Below, piece by piece: positions 7,539 to 15,287 of a DNA stretch of 33,196 nt. Position numbers and translations under genes: made by a program. The number at the start of each line of letters is the position of its first letter. Positions within the stretch are counted from its first letter, which is position 1. The stretch comes from DATELY01 sp035276085. Lineage in GTDB: Bacteria; Pseudomonadota; Gammaproteobacteria; Steroidobacterales; Steroidobacteraceae. Where the stretch lies: contig DATELY010000300.1 of NCBI GenBank assembly GCA_035276085.1, positions 1 to 33,196 of the forward strand, read 5' to 3'. The notes beneath the pieces are model-generated. The model did no database searches and was not told where the DNA came from. It saw only the letters and a list, made by a program, of their open reading frames with translations.

Positions 7539-8528
7539 TCATAGGAAGGCGTGAATGCGCTCGAGCAGCCAGAACGAGGCCAACGAGCCGATTGCATACG
7601 GCGGCAGCCAGTCGAGACGGCGTGTGAGCTGCGGTGCCCAGCGCAGCAGTGCGCGGGATGCGAGCAACAACACCGCGATGAAGGTCAGCTGCCCGACTTC
7701 GATGCCGATATTGAAGAGCAGCAGCGCAGTCGGAATCGCATGCGCGGGCAGTCCGACTTCGCTCAAGGCGCCTGCGAAGCCCAGACCATGCAGCAGGCCG
7801 AAGCAGAACGCGACGGCCCACGGTGCGCGTTGCGCGAGACTCGTTCGGCGCTGGCGCGCATGCAGGATCTCGACAGCGACATAGACGATGCTCAACGCAA
7901 TCACCGCTTCCACCGGCGCGGCGGGAACATGGACGTAACCCAACGCCGCAGCCCCGAGTGAGATGCTGTGCGCGACGGTGAATCCTGTGATCGTCTTGAT
8001 CAGCTTCCGCGTATTGCCCACGAGCAGCATCAGCCCGAACACGTAGAGCAGGTGATCGATGCCGCTCCAGATATGCGTGAAACCCAGCTCGAGGTACTCA
8101 CGCACCGGCGGCGCGACTTTCTGCGGATTCGGAACGGTGAAGCTCGGCGCCGTGGGCTTGAGCAGTTGCGTGAGCTCCGTCCCGTCGGCATACGCGATGC
8201 GCACGAGGACATCGGTGATCGTGCGCTCGAGCCCCTCGACTTTGATCCGTGCTCCCGCGAGCGCCCCGTGCGGCGGGACAATGCGCCACTCGCGTTCGTA
8301 GAAGGAATCGGTATGGATGCTGTTCTGTGGTGCCCGATCGAGCCATCCCGTCGATATCTTCGGCACCAGCGGCGTCCCATAAGCACCGGCGACCGGCTGC
8401 CTCCAGACGATGCGGATCGCGTCACCACTTTCGGTCACCTCCAGATAACCCGGCCGCACTTCGTGACCGTGAACGGGAGAAGCCACGCAAATGAGCAGCC
8501 ACAGCACGCGATGCAGCCAACGACTCAT
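7539..8528 (-). CDS. HupE/UreJ family membrane protein
   Basis: A 329-residue protein with a signal peptide (residues 1-21, cleaving near VHGHE), a periplasmic domain of about 130 residues, and then a C-terminal block of six or seven membrane helices beginning near GFTHIWSGIDHLLYVFGLMLLV. The FTHIWSGIDHLLY and FGLLHGLGFAGAL segments are the conserved HupE/UreJ_2 signature, with histidines suited to binding a metal such as nickel. Characterised HupE/UreJ proteins are nickel permeases linked to hydrogenase or urease, but neither enzyme is in this window. The gene overlaps the upstream isomerase by 4 bp (ATGA), so translation is probably coupled. Metal transport is therefore a family-level inference only. 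Confidence 0.88.
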   Translation of the reverse strand: MSRWLHRVLWLLICVASPVHGHEVRPGYLEVTESGDAIRIVWRQPVAGAYGTPLVPKISTGWLDRAPQNSIHTDSFYEREWRIVPPHGALAGARIKVEGLERTITDVLVRIAYADGTELTQLLKPTAPSFTVPNPQKVAPPVREYLELGFTHIWSGIDHLLYVFGLMLLVGNTRKLIKTITGFTVAHSISLGAAALGYVHVPAAPVEAVIALSIVYVAVEILHARQRRTSLAQRAPWAVAFCFGLLHGLGFAGALSEVGLPAHAIPTALLLFNIGIEVGQLTFIAVLLLASRALLRWAPQLTRRLDWLPPYAIGSLASFWLLERIHAFL

Positions 8529-9445
8529 TGCGCTGACTCAGCGCGGCGAACGATCTCGTAGCGGGAACGCAGCGTGTCGAGCTGACGGCGATTCGAGGCT
8601 GCCGCGGCATCCTCGAGATAAGCGGCTTGCACTTCGGCGCGCACGCTGGCGAAAGGCGGGATCGTCTGGACCTGCTGGCCGAGCGGTCGTACGAGGTGCC
8701 ATCCATAGCCGGAGCGAACGGGCTGCGACCATTCGTGGGCGCGCGTGGCGAACAACGCCTGCACGACGGGCGTGTCGCCGAAAATCTGCCTGGCATCGGC
8801 AGACGTCCAGTCACGGCCGTCGACCTGTAGCGGGAACGCATCGCCCGCGTCGGCCGCACTGATGCTGCCGCTCGCCAATTGCTCACGTGCTCGACGAGCA
8901 TTCGCTTCCGCTGCGGGCCAACCCGCGCGCTCCGGACTGAAGTAGACCTGCTCGAAGCTGACGGTTGCCGCCGTCGCGAAGCGTTGCGCGTGCCGCTGGA
9001 AGTACTCACGGAGGTCCGTCTCACTCGGCGATGGCGGTACGGTGAGGTCACGCTGCAGGAACTGCACCTTCTGGATCAAGCGACGGCGCACGATTTCATC
9101 GTCCTGATCCAGACCCATGCGCAAGGCTTCGCGGTACATCACTTCATCGTCGACATAGTTCTCCACGAGCCGCCGCAGCTGCTCCGGTGTCGGCGCCGTG
9201 CCGTTCTGGGCCTTCTGCAGCTGGATGATCCGTTGCTCGAGCGTTCGATCGACGACGATCTGCCGTTGCGCATCCGACTGTGCCTGCTCGATCAGATGCG
9301 CGACGATGAAGATGAGCGCACCGAGCGCTAGGAAGTGAGCCAGCGGCTCTCGCTTCAGTTGCTGCCAGAGATGACATACGCGCCAGCGAGCACGTGGCAG
9401 TTCTGCGGAAACATGAGCTGAAACCGATGCCATGACGAGGAACAC
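8525..9445 (-). CDS. Membrane-anchored parvulin-type peptidyl-prolyl cis-trans isomerase
   Basis: A 306-residue PpiC/parvulin-class foldase. An N-terminal cytoplasmic tail is followed by a single membrane helix around residues 35-50 (HFLALGALIFIVAHLI), which places the rest in the periplasm. A SurA-N-like helical region follows (TPEQLRRLVENYVDDEVMYREAL), with the rotamase domain toward the C-terminus (ASVRAEV end; SGYGWHLVR typical of the domain's last strand). GTG 9445 and ATG 9433 are both possible starts and neither has a strong ribosome binding site. The gene leads the operon with the HupE-like and DUF3604 genes, so it may help fold those exported partners. Catalytic activity is not certain, since such operon-specific parvulins can be degenerate. 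Confidence 0.82.
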   Translation of the reverse strand: MFLVMASVSAHVSAELPRARWRVCHLWQQLKREPLAHFLALGALIFIVAHLIEQAQSDAQRQIVVDRTLEQRIIQLQKAQNGTAPTPEQLRRLVENYVDDEVMYREALRMGLDQDDEIVRRRLIQKVQFLQRDLTVPPSPSETDLREYFQRHAQRFATAATVSFEQVYFSPERAGWPAAEANARRAREQLASGSISAADAGDAFPLQVDGRDWTSADARQIFGDTPVVQALFATRAHEWSQPVRSGYGWHLVRPLGQQVQTIPPFASVRAEVQAAYLEDAAAASNRRQLDTLRSRYEIVRRAESAQ

Positions 9446-9691
9446 ACCTGCTGCTGCGACCGACGGGCCGCCTGGGTGCGGAACTCTAGTGGTCGCACGG
9501 TCACGCTGTCGGTCGTCGGCGAGTAACGATCGGGTGACAGATCTCAGTCGAGGTCATCGCGCCAATGCGTATGGAAGCGCAGGTGAAGGCGCAATTCGAC
9601 AATTGCGGCAGGCTCACGCTGGTAACAATGGCATGAGCACATGAGCAAAACCAAGGTCGGCCGCTACTGTTCTCGAAGTTCCCGCAAGCGC

Positions 9692-10939
9692 TCATCGAGC
9701 CGGGACGGACTCCAGCAGATCGCGTCGCGGCTCGATCCACGGCACGCCCCACCGCGGACATCGCTGCGGACTGCCTTCCTCGATGTCGATCTCGGCAAAG
9801 CCAGGGGCTGGTTCGCGGTCGTAACGCAGGTCACCCAACCGCACGACTTGCGCGGATTCACTCAACCACGGGATGCGCGCGAACTGCAGCAGTGCATGCG
9901 CTTCGCAGCGTTGCCGCGCCAGTTGGCGCAGGGCGATGCGCGACATGATCAACTCGCCGTGCCACTGCAGCTCGCCGTTGTCGGGCACAGAGACAGCCCG
10001 CAGCGGCGCGGAAGTCGGCAGATTCAATCCGCGCGTGGGGCATGTCGAGGCCGGAATCCAATCGGGCGCCAACGACAAGACGGCCCGGCGTACCGAAAAC
10101 GATGCCGCGTCGCGGCTCTGTACCAGCATTACTTCCCAGCACACGGGATTCATCGGCATGGGACTGCGCATCGCATCGAGCAGTGGCTCGGTCGGCATCG
10201 CTCGCCTCAGCGCTGCGTGCAAACGCGCTTCAGCGGTGGCGCCCGCCGAGAGAAACATCGCCGTGAACGCGAGCCAGACGATGACGCCGGTGACCGCTGC
10301 TCGTGGAGGGGAGAGCTTGTATCCCACGTAAAGCATGACCGCGCTCAACACAATGAATGCGCCGAGCAGCGGCCATGGAACCATCTGCGTACCGAGGCCG
10401 AGCCAGATTCCCGCAACGAGTGCGAGCACGACCAATCCTCGCGCGCACGTCGATCGCAGCAGGAACACGAGGGGTGCACTGGCGGCCCAGAACAGCGGCT
10501 CGATGATGAACACGGCATCGCCGTAGCGCCAGCGATTGTCGAAGGGCCAGTAAGGATGCACGCCATAGCTGTTCGTGGCGTCCATTGCGATATGCAGCAG
10601 CGGACCGAGAAGCACGGCGACCCACAGCGCACGTCGTTCCAGAGGCAACGGCACGACCTTGCGTCGTCGCCACAGCCACTCGTACAGCAACCCCATTCCA
10701 AGCGACAGCAACAACGCACCGAGGATCGTGTGCGTATGCCCGCGATGGTGGAGCAGATAATCGAGCTTGCCCTGACCGACGGTCGTGTACAGCAGATCCA
10801 GATCGGGCAGGTTGCTGCCGATCGCCAGTGTCGGCACGAAGAGGCGGCGGCGTGCTTCCAGCGGCAGCGACCGCAGGCAGCAGCGGGCAATAGCTTCCCC
10901 CAGCAACGCTCCGACGAGCGTATGCGTCACGTTGTCCAT
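9692..10939 (-). CDS. YdjM/DUF457-family membrane-bound putative metal-dependent hydrolase
   Basis: A 415-residue protein beginning MDNVTHTLVGALLGEAIAR, the characteristic start of the YdjM/YbcI 'inner membrane, metal-dependent hydrolase' family. Putative metal ligands are visible in NLPDLD (about residues 44-49), HHRGHTHT (about 64-71) and HIAMDATNSYG (near 115). Several membrane helices follow, then a soluble C-terminal region of about 170 residues carrying no motif I recognise. It lies 6 bp after the DUF456 gene and is probably co-transcribed with it. The reaction catalysed is not known for this family; some members are induced with DNA-damage genes, but nothing here shows a LexA site. Confidence 0.85.
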   Translation of the reverse strand: MDNVTHTLVGALLGEAIARCCLRSLPLEARRRLFVPTLAIGSNLPDLDLLYTTVGQGKLDYLLHHRGHTHTILGALLLSLGMGLLYEWLWRRRKVVPLPLERRALWVAVLLGPLLHIAMDATNSYGVHPYWPFDNRWRYGDAVFIIEPLFWAASAPLVFLLRSTCARGLVVLALVAGIWLGLGTQMVPWPLLGAFIVLSAVMLYVGYKLSPPRAAVTGVIVWLAFTAMFLSAGATAEARLHAALRRAMPTEPLLDAMRSPMPMNPVCWEVMLVQSRDAASFSVRRAVLSLAPDWIPASTCPTRGLNLPTSAPLRAVSVPDNGELQWHGELIMSRIALRQLARQRCEAHALLQFARIPWLSESAQVVRLGDLRYDREPAPGFAEIDIEEGSPQRCPRWGVPWIEPRRDLLESVPAR

Positions 10940-10945
10940 GCACCC

Positions 10946-11431
10946 TCACCCGATGAAATAAGCCAGCACGAAGACGCCGAGCATGGAGAACGCAATCGCA
11001 ATCTTCACCAGCGTGCCGAAGATGAGACCGAGCCACGTGCCGATGCCGACGCGGCCGGCAGTCGTCATGCGGCCATGCACGGACAGCTCGCCCACGACTG
11101 CACCGAGGAACGGCCCGAATACGAGTCCCGGCAAGCCGAAGAACACACCGATCACGGCGCCGACGAACGCGCCCCAGATGGCTCGCCGGCTCGCGCCGAC
11201 CCGTTGGGCGCCCAGCGCGGAGGCCGCGAAGTCGACGATTACGCTGATCGCCGTCAGCACACCGAGCACCGTCAGCGACAACCAACCGATGCGCTGAAAG
11301 TCATCGCCCCATGCCGCGAGCAGCATTCCCGCATACATGAGCGGAACACCCGGCAATGCCGGTAAGAAAATACCGAGGAAGCCGGCGAGGATGAGGAAGA
11401 TGCCGAGAAGCCATTGCCAGCTCGCTGTCAT
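10946..11431 (-). CDS. DUF456 small integral membrane protein
   Basis: A 161-residue, very hydrophobic protein with about five membrane helices and the DUF456 pattern of repeated glycine-rich helices: GFLGIFLPALPGVPLMYAG near the N-terminus and AVIGVFFGLPGLVFGPFLGA in the middle. The function of the family is unknown. It is the first gene of a pair with the YdjM-like gene and is divergent from rdgC across a 96-bp gap, so its promoter must lie between 11432 and 11527. Confidence 0.85.
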   Translation of the reverse strand: MTASWQWLLGIFLILAGFLGIFLPALPGVPLMYAGMLLAAWGDDFQRIGWLSLTVLGVLTAISVIVDFAASALGAQRVGASRRAIWGAFVGAVIGVFFGLPGLVFGPFLGAVVGELSVHGRMTTAGRVGIGTWLGLIFGTLVKIAIAFSMLGVFVLAYFIG

Positions 11432-11490
11432 GGCGGATCAGAGTCCTAGTCCACGAGAAAATCAAGCCTCGCGCGCTCGGGCAGCATCCG

Positions 11491-11496
11491 TATACT
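11491..11496 (+). promoter_or_regulatory. Possible -10 element for rdgC
   Basis: TATACT lies 31 bp upstream of the rdgC start codon in the 96-bp gap shared with the divergent DUF456 gene. No clear TTGACA-like -35 is found at 16-18 bp spacing (the position reads about CTCGCG), so this is a weak call based on one hexamer and its location. Confidence 0.35.
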
Positions 11497-11527
11497 CGCA
11501 AGCCTCCCCCGTTGCGAAGCCCGCGCC

Positions 11528-12436
11528 ATGTGGTTCAAGAACCTCGTCGTCTATCGTTTGCCCGCCGGTTGGTCCGTGTCCGCGGCGGAGCTGGAGGAAA
11601 AGCTGGCACAGCGCGTGCTGCAGAGCTGCGGCCCCTATGACATGCAGACGAGCGGCTGGGCATTTCCCAGTCCCGCCGAGCGCTTCGTGCATACCGTGCA
11701 GCGTCAACACCTCATCGCGCTCGCAGTCGATCAGAAGATCCTGCCTGCATCGGTCATCCGTCAAGTCACGCTGGAGCGCGCGGCAGCCCTGCAACAGGAG
11801 CAGGGTTATCCCGTAGGCCGACGCCAGATGCGCGAGCTCAAGGAGCGCGTGACCGAGGAGCTGCGCGCACGTGCATTGACCAAGAGGCGCCTGACTCGCG
11901 CCTGGATCGATCCCGAGAACGGCTGGTTCGTGGTGGATGCCGCGGGCCTGCCGCGCGCCGAGGAACTCGTGACCGCGTTGCGCGACGCGCTGGAAACGTT
12001 TCCCGTGCAGCTGCTCGAAACGGAAAGTTCAGCGGCGCGCGGCATGGCCGCCTGGCTGATGCTCGGCGATGCACCGTTGCGATTTGCCATCGATCAAGAT
12101 CTGGAGCTGCAAGCCGCCGACAAGACCAAGGCGACCATTCGCTATTCGCGTCATCCGCTCGAGGGCAAGGAAATCCAGCAACATCTGTCCGCGGGCAAGT
12201 ACCCGACACAGCTCGGTCTCACGTGGAACGACCGCATCGCCCTCATCCTCACCGAGAAGCTGCAGCTGAAACGCGTGCAGTTTCTCGACATCAACAAGGA
12301 CAAGCCCGAGGACGAACAGCGCGATGCGCTGGAACAGTTCGACATCGACTTCGTGTTGATGACCGGTGAGCTGGCGCAGTTGTTGAGCGATCTGGAGCAG
12401 GCGCTGGGCGGGCAGGTGGAGAGAAAGGCAGCGTAA
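11528..12436 (+). CDS. rdgC: Recombination-associated protein RdgC
   Basis: A nucleoid-associated, ring-forming DNA-binding protein that limits inappropriate RecA activity at replication forks. The 302-residue length is normal for the family. The N-terminus MWFKNLVVYRLP and the segment GWAFPSP are diagnostic, as are the GRRQMRELKERV segment in the middle of the chain and the C-terminal region DEQRDALEQFDIDFVLMTGEL. It stands alone on the plus strand, divergent from the DUF456 gene and convergent, with a 23-bp gap, to the small lipoprotein gene. Nothing unusual is seen in the sequence. Confidence 0.97.
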   Translation: MWFKNLVVYRLPAGWSVSAAELEEKLAQRVLQSCGPYDMQTSGWAFPSPAERFVHTVQRQHLIALAVDQKILPASVIRQVTLERAAALQQEQGYPVGRRQMRELKERVTEELRARALTKRRLTRAWIDPENGWFVVDAAGLPRAEELVTALRDALETFPVQLLETESSAARGMAAWLMLGDAPLRFAIDQDLELQAADKTKATIRYSRHPLEGKEIQQHLSAGKYPTQLGLTWNDRIALILTEKLQLKRVQFLDINKDKPEDEQRDALEQFDIDFVLMTGELAQLLSDLEQALGGQVERKAA

Positions 12437-12459
12437 CGGTTCGTTCGCTGGTCATCGAT

Positions 12460-12843
12460 TCATCGCGCCTCGGCCTCGCAGCGCACTCCCTGCAGGACGT
12501 ACTCCTTGGCCGTGCGCTCGTGCTTCAACACGCATTCATCGCCCACCTTCATGAGCCGGAAAGACTCCGGCGTTCGCGTTTCCCGTCCCTGCAGCACACG
12601 TCCGCTCGCATCGCGTGGCCGGGCGGGATCCAGCAGCAGCTGACTCGACGCAGTCAGCGCATCCGGCGCGAGTAACACTTCGCGGCCCTCCAACCCTTGC
12701 GCCACTGCGTTGGCGAGCACGGCTCGGGTGGCGTCATCGACGTTCGACAGTCTCGCGGGCACGGGACCTTGCGCTGGCCGTCCTGCACAGGCAGCGAGCA
12801 CCGCGGCGGAAATCAGCACTGCGCTGAAACGGAAAAGACTCAT
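12460..12843 (-). CDS. Small lipoprotein of unknown function
   Basis: A 127-residue protein with a clear lipoprotein signal: positively charged start, hydrophobic stretch, and lipobox LAAC with the lipidated Cys at residue 19. The mature part is short, has no membrane segment, and ends in a region with two further cysteines (DECVLK and GVRCEAE) that could form a disulfide in the periplasm. I do not recognise a family. Its ATG overlaps the stop codon of the upstream S41 protease lipoprotein by 4 bp (ATGA), so the two are translationally coupled and the product may act with the protease. Confidence 0.8.
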   Translation of the reverse strand: MSLFRFSAVLISAAVLAACAGRPAQGPVPARLSNVDDATRAVLANAVAQGLEGREVLLAPDALTASSQLLLDPARPRDASGRVLQGRETRTPESFRLMKVGDECVLKHERTAKEYVLQGVRCEAEAR

Positions 12844-14420
12844 CGCGCGCGATCGAGAATGCGATTGGTGAGCAATGGTGACTTGTACGCGTGACCTTCG
12901 ATCGCACCCAAGGTCGGCTTGTTGAAGCCGCTACCGGCGACGGCACTCGCGGGCGGACAGGTCTGAGTACTTTGGTATCGAAGCGCGGCTGCGAAGCGCG
13001 CCTCCTGCACATCGCCCAGCGCATGTTCGAAATCATCCGCCACCAGACAGCCGACGACTTGCGATGGGTCGGAGAGGCTCGGACTCGACGTGGGCACGAA
13101 GCCATCCGCGTACTCACCGAAGCCTTTATCGTTGATGCCACGGAACTGGATCGAAAAATACGTCGTGCCGCAATTGTCTTCGGGGTAGAAGCCGTACGGC
13201 TTGCCACACGTGCGCGCGCCGATCTGGATCACGTCGACATCCACCCCGCGGAGGCTGTTGATGATCGATTCACTGGCTGAGCACGTGTCGCCGCTCGTGA
13301 GCACGAACACACGCGTCAGGTCGAGCGTCGGCAATGCCTGCCCGCGAATGGCCGGATCGATGTTGGCGGTTGCGAGGAACGGTGTGGGCTCGAGCGCCTC
13401 GCCCGTCACCGGGTCCGTGTTGGGATGCTTGTCGTTGAACTGCAGTTGTTCGAACGTCCGGCCGGTTGTCCGGGCGCTGCCGGCGATCATGTAGGCGAGC
13501 TCGCTCGCGATCGCAAGATAGCCGCCGCCGTTGTAGCGGACGTCGAGCACGAGATCCGTGATGCCAGCGGCATCCAGCTGGCTCACCGCATCCTTGAGGC
13601 GAGCCTCGGATGTCGCGATGTGATCGTTGAAGAGTATGTAGCCGACGTTGCCGCCGGTCAGCGGCTGCACCGTCGACACGGTTGGAACGGGATTGGATGT
13701 GATGCTCGCTGAGACGAGGCTGACCATGCGTGTCGCGCCGTTCAGATCCTGCAGGACGAACTGATGTGTCTGGCCGGTTGTGCTGGGAAACAACCCTTCG
13801 TTCAGCGTGTCGAAATCGGCCTGCGTGCTTGCAGTCGCGATACTCACGCCATCGACGCTGAGCACTTCCACTCCGCGTGTGACGTTGTTGGCGGCAGCCG
13901 GGGAGCTCGCCTCCTGATAGGCAGTGACGACGCGAAGAGCAGATCCGGTCTCGAAGATCACCCACTGCGCACCGTAACCCGCTGACACACCCGACTGCGA
14001 CAGCGCCTGCCATTGCGCCGTTGGGTACGTGAAGTGGAATCGATCCTTGTCATTCCCCGATGCCGTGATCGCGCTCGTCTTGAGGACGCCGAAGTAGCTC
14101 TCTGTATTCGAGTACGTGGCGGGATCCACGTCCGGCACCTCGCTGTACCAGAGGTACAAGTCGTTGGTCCACGAGCGCAGGAAATTGTTTTCGTCGGTGC
14201 GCGTGCCGGCCTGATAGGGCTGGCCGGTTTCGGCGTCGGTCCCGGGCCTGCTCACGCACTTGTTCGCGAAGGTGCTCTTCGGTTGGAAAACGCCCGCTTG
14301 CCACGAGGGCGTGAACACCGTGTTGTTGTCGCCGCCTCCGCCTCCCCCACCGCCGCAACCGGCCAGCGATGCGAACGCGACGAGCGCGACGCAGCGTTTG
14401 AATTCGGACAAATATCGCAT
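12840..14420 (-). CDS. S41-family C-terminal-processing-type protease, lipoprotein
   Basis: A 526-residue serine protease of the tail-specific (CtpA/Tsp-like) S41 family. The signal peptide ends in a lipobox (LAGC), followed by an unbroken run of eight glycines after the Cys, which would act as a flexible tether at the membrane. A PDZ-like region (GVEVLSVDGVSI) precedes the catalytic domain. LVLDVRYNGGGY is the S41 hallmark, Ser381 lies in TSGDTCSASE and Lys407 in TCGKPYG, giving the expected Ser-Lys dyad. Extra cysteines surround the active site. ATG 14420 is chosen because it puts the signal peptide at the very N-terminus; the frame is open to 14480. It shares a 4-bp overlap with the downstream small lipoprotein gene. 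Confidence 0.9.
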   Translation of the reverse strand: MRYLSEFKRCVALVAFASLAGCGGGGGGGGDNNTVFTPSWQAGVFQPKSTFANKCVSRPGTDAETGQPYQAGTRTDENNFLRSWTNDLYLWYSEVPDVDPATYSNTESYFGVLKTSAITASGNDKDRFHFTYPTAQWQALSQSGVSAGYGAQWVIFETGSALRVVTAYQEASSPAAANNVTRGVEVLSVDGVSIATASTQADFDTLNEGLFPSTTGQTHQFVLQDLNGATRMVSLVSASITSNPVPTVSTVQPLTGGNVGYILFNDHIATSEARLKDAVSQLDAAGITDLVLDVRYNGGGYLAIASELAYMIAGSARTTGRTFEQLQFNDKHPNTDPVTGEALEPTPFLATANIDPAIRGQALPTLDLTRVFVLTSGDTCSASESIINSLRGVDVDVIQIGARTCGKPYGFYPEDNCGTTYFSIQFRGINDKGFGEYADGFVPTSSPSLSDPSQVVGCLVADDFEHALGDVQEARFAAALRYQSTQTCPPASAVAGSGFNKPTLGAIEGHAYKSPLLTNRILDRAR

Positions 14421-14561
14421 TGCGGTCGGGTAGTGCATGGCCAGCGAACATCCATTTGCCGTGGCGGACGTTTGTAGCACAGACGCGGCGGCCCGCCGTG
14501 ACGGCCTTCACGAGAGTGGGAGCCGAGACAAGCGACTACAGTCAATCTCCGGCGAAGACGT

Positions 14562-15287
14562 TCAGGACTGCGTGGTTTGCGGCTGCGGTTGACGTCGGGC
14601 CACGAAGCGATACGTGAGCAACCAGCACGCCATGGCCCACGCTGCCCCCGCACACCAACCGGCGAGCACATCCGTGGGCCAATGCACACCCAGGTATACG
14701 CGGCTGAACCCGATCATCAACGAGATCGCCACAGCGCAGGTCATGACATAGATCCCGACCCGGCGTGAGCTCGCTTCGGCCATGAGGACGCCCAGCGTGA
14801 GATACGCGGCAGTCGCGACCATGGCATGTCCGCTCGGAAAACTCGCCGATGTGACATCGACGAGGTGCGTCACGACATCGGGGCGTGTGCGTGAGAACAC
14901 CGCCTTGAGCGCGTTCATGACGACGGCCGCGCCGCCGACGGAAATCGGCACCATCACCGCGGAAATGAACTTGCGGGATGCGAGCAAGTAGCCCGCAGTG
15001 AAGATCGTGAGCAGCGCCAGCACGGACGTGCTGCCCAACGACGTGAGATCGACCATGGCGTTCACCAGCCACTCCGGGCCAATCGGTCGAGCGCTGTCGG
15101 TCGGCTGACGTAAGGCGAGCATGACCATGCGATCGAACTCGTGACTGCCGCCTTCGTTCATGTCCTCCGCCAGATCGACAAAGGCAAGCAGCCCACCCGC
15201 GACGACGAGCAGCGCCAGGAGGACAGCGAACTCAGCGCGCGCCCATGCATAGCCCACGCTCATCCATTGCCGCGCGAGCGTCAGCAT
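14562..15287 (-). CDS. PAP2-family membrane phosphatase
   Basis: A 241-residue integral membrane phosphatase of the type 2 phosphatidic acid phosphatase family. All three motifs are present: KAVFSRTRPD (KX6RP), FPSGHAM (PSGH) and SRVYLGVHWPTD (SRX5HX3D). There are about six membrane helices, and the N-terminal extension contains a loop of roughly 40 residues before motif 1. Substrates in the family include phosphatidate, phosphatidylglycerophosphate and undecaprenyl diphosphate, and the sequence does not decide between them. The start codon lies 7 bp inside the upstream MFS gene, so the two are coupled. ATG 15263 is a possible alternative start. Confidence 0.93.
   Translation of the reverse strand: MLTLARQWMSVGYAWARAEFAVLLALLVVAGGLLAFVDLAEDMNEGGSHEFDRMVMLALRQPTDSARPIGPEWLVNAMVDLTSLGSTSVLALLTIFTAGYLLASRKFISAVMVPISVGGAAVVMNALKAVFSRTRPDVVTHLVDVTSASFPSGHAMVATAAYLTLGVLMAEASSRRVGIYVMTCAVAISLMIGFSRVYLGVHWPTDVLAGWCAGAAWAMACWLLTYRFVARRQPQPQTTQS

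Noticed and set aside
9641..11365. 574-codon plus-strand open frame
   Set aside because: It is antisense to the YdjM-like and DUF456 genes, both of which have clear family signatures. Its translation is Arg/Gln/His-rich low-complexity sequence typical of a shadow frame in GC-rich DNA.
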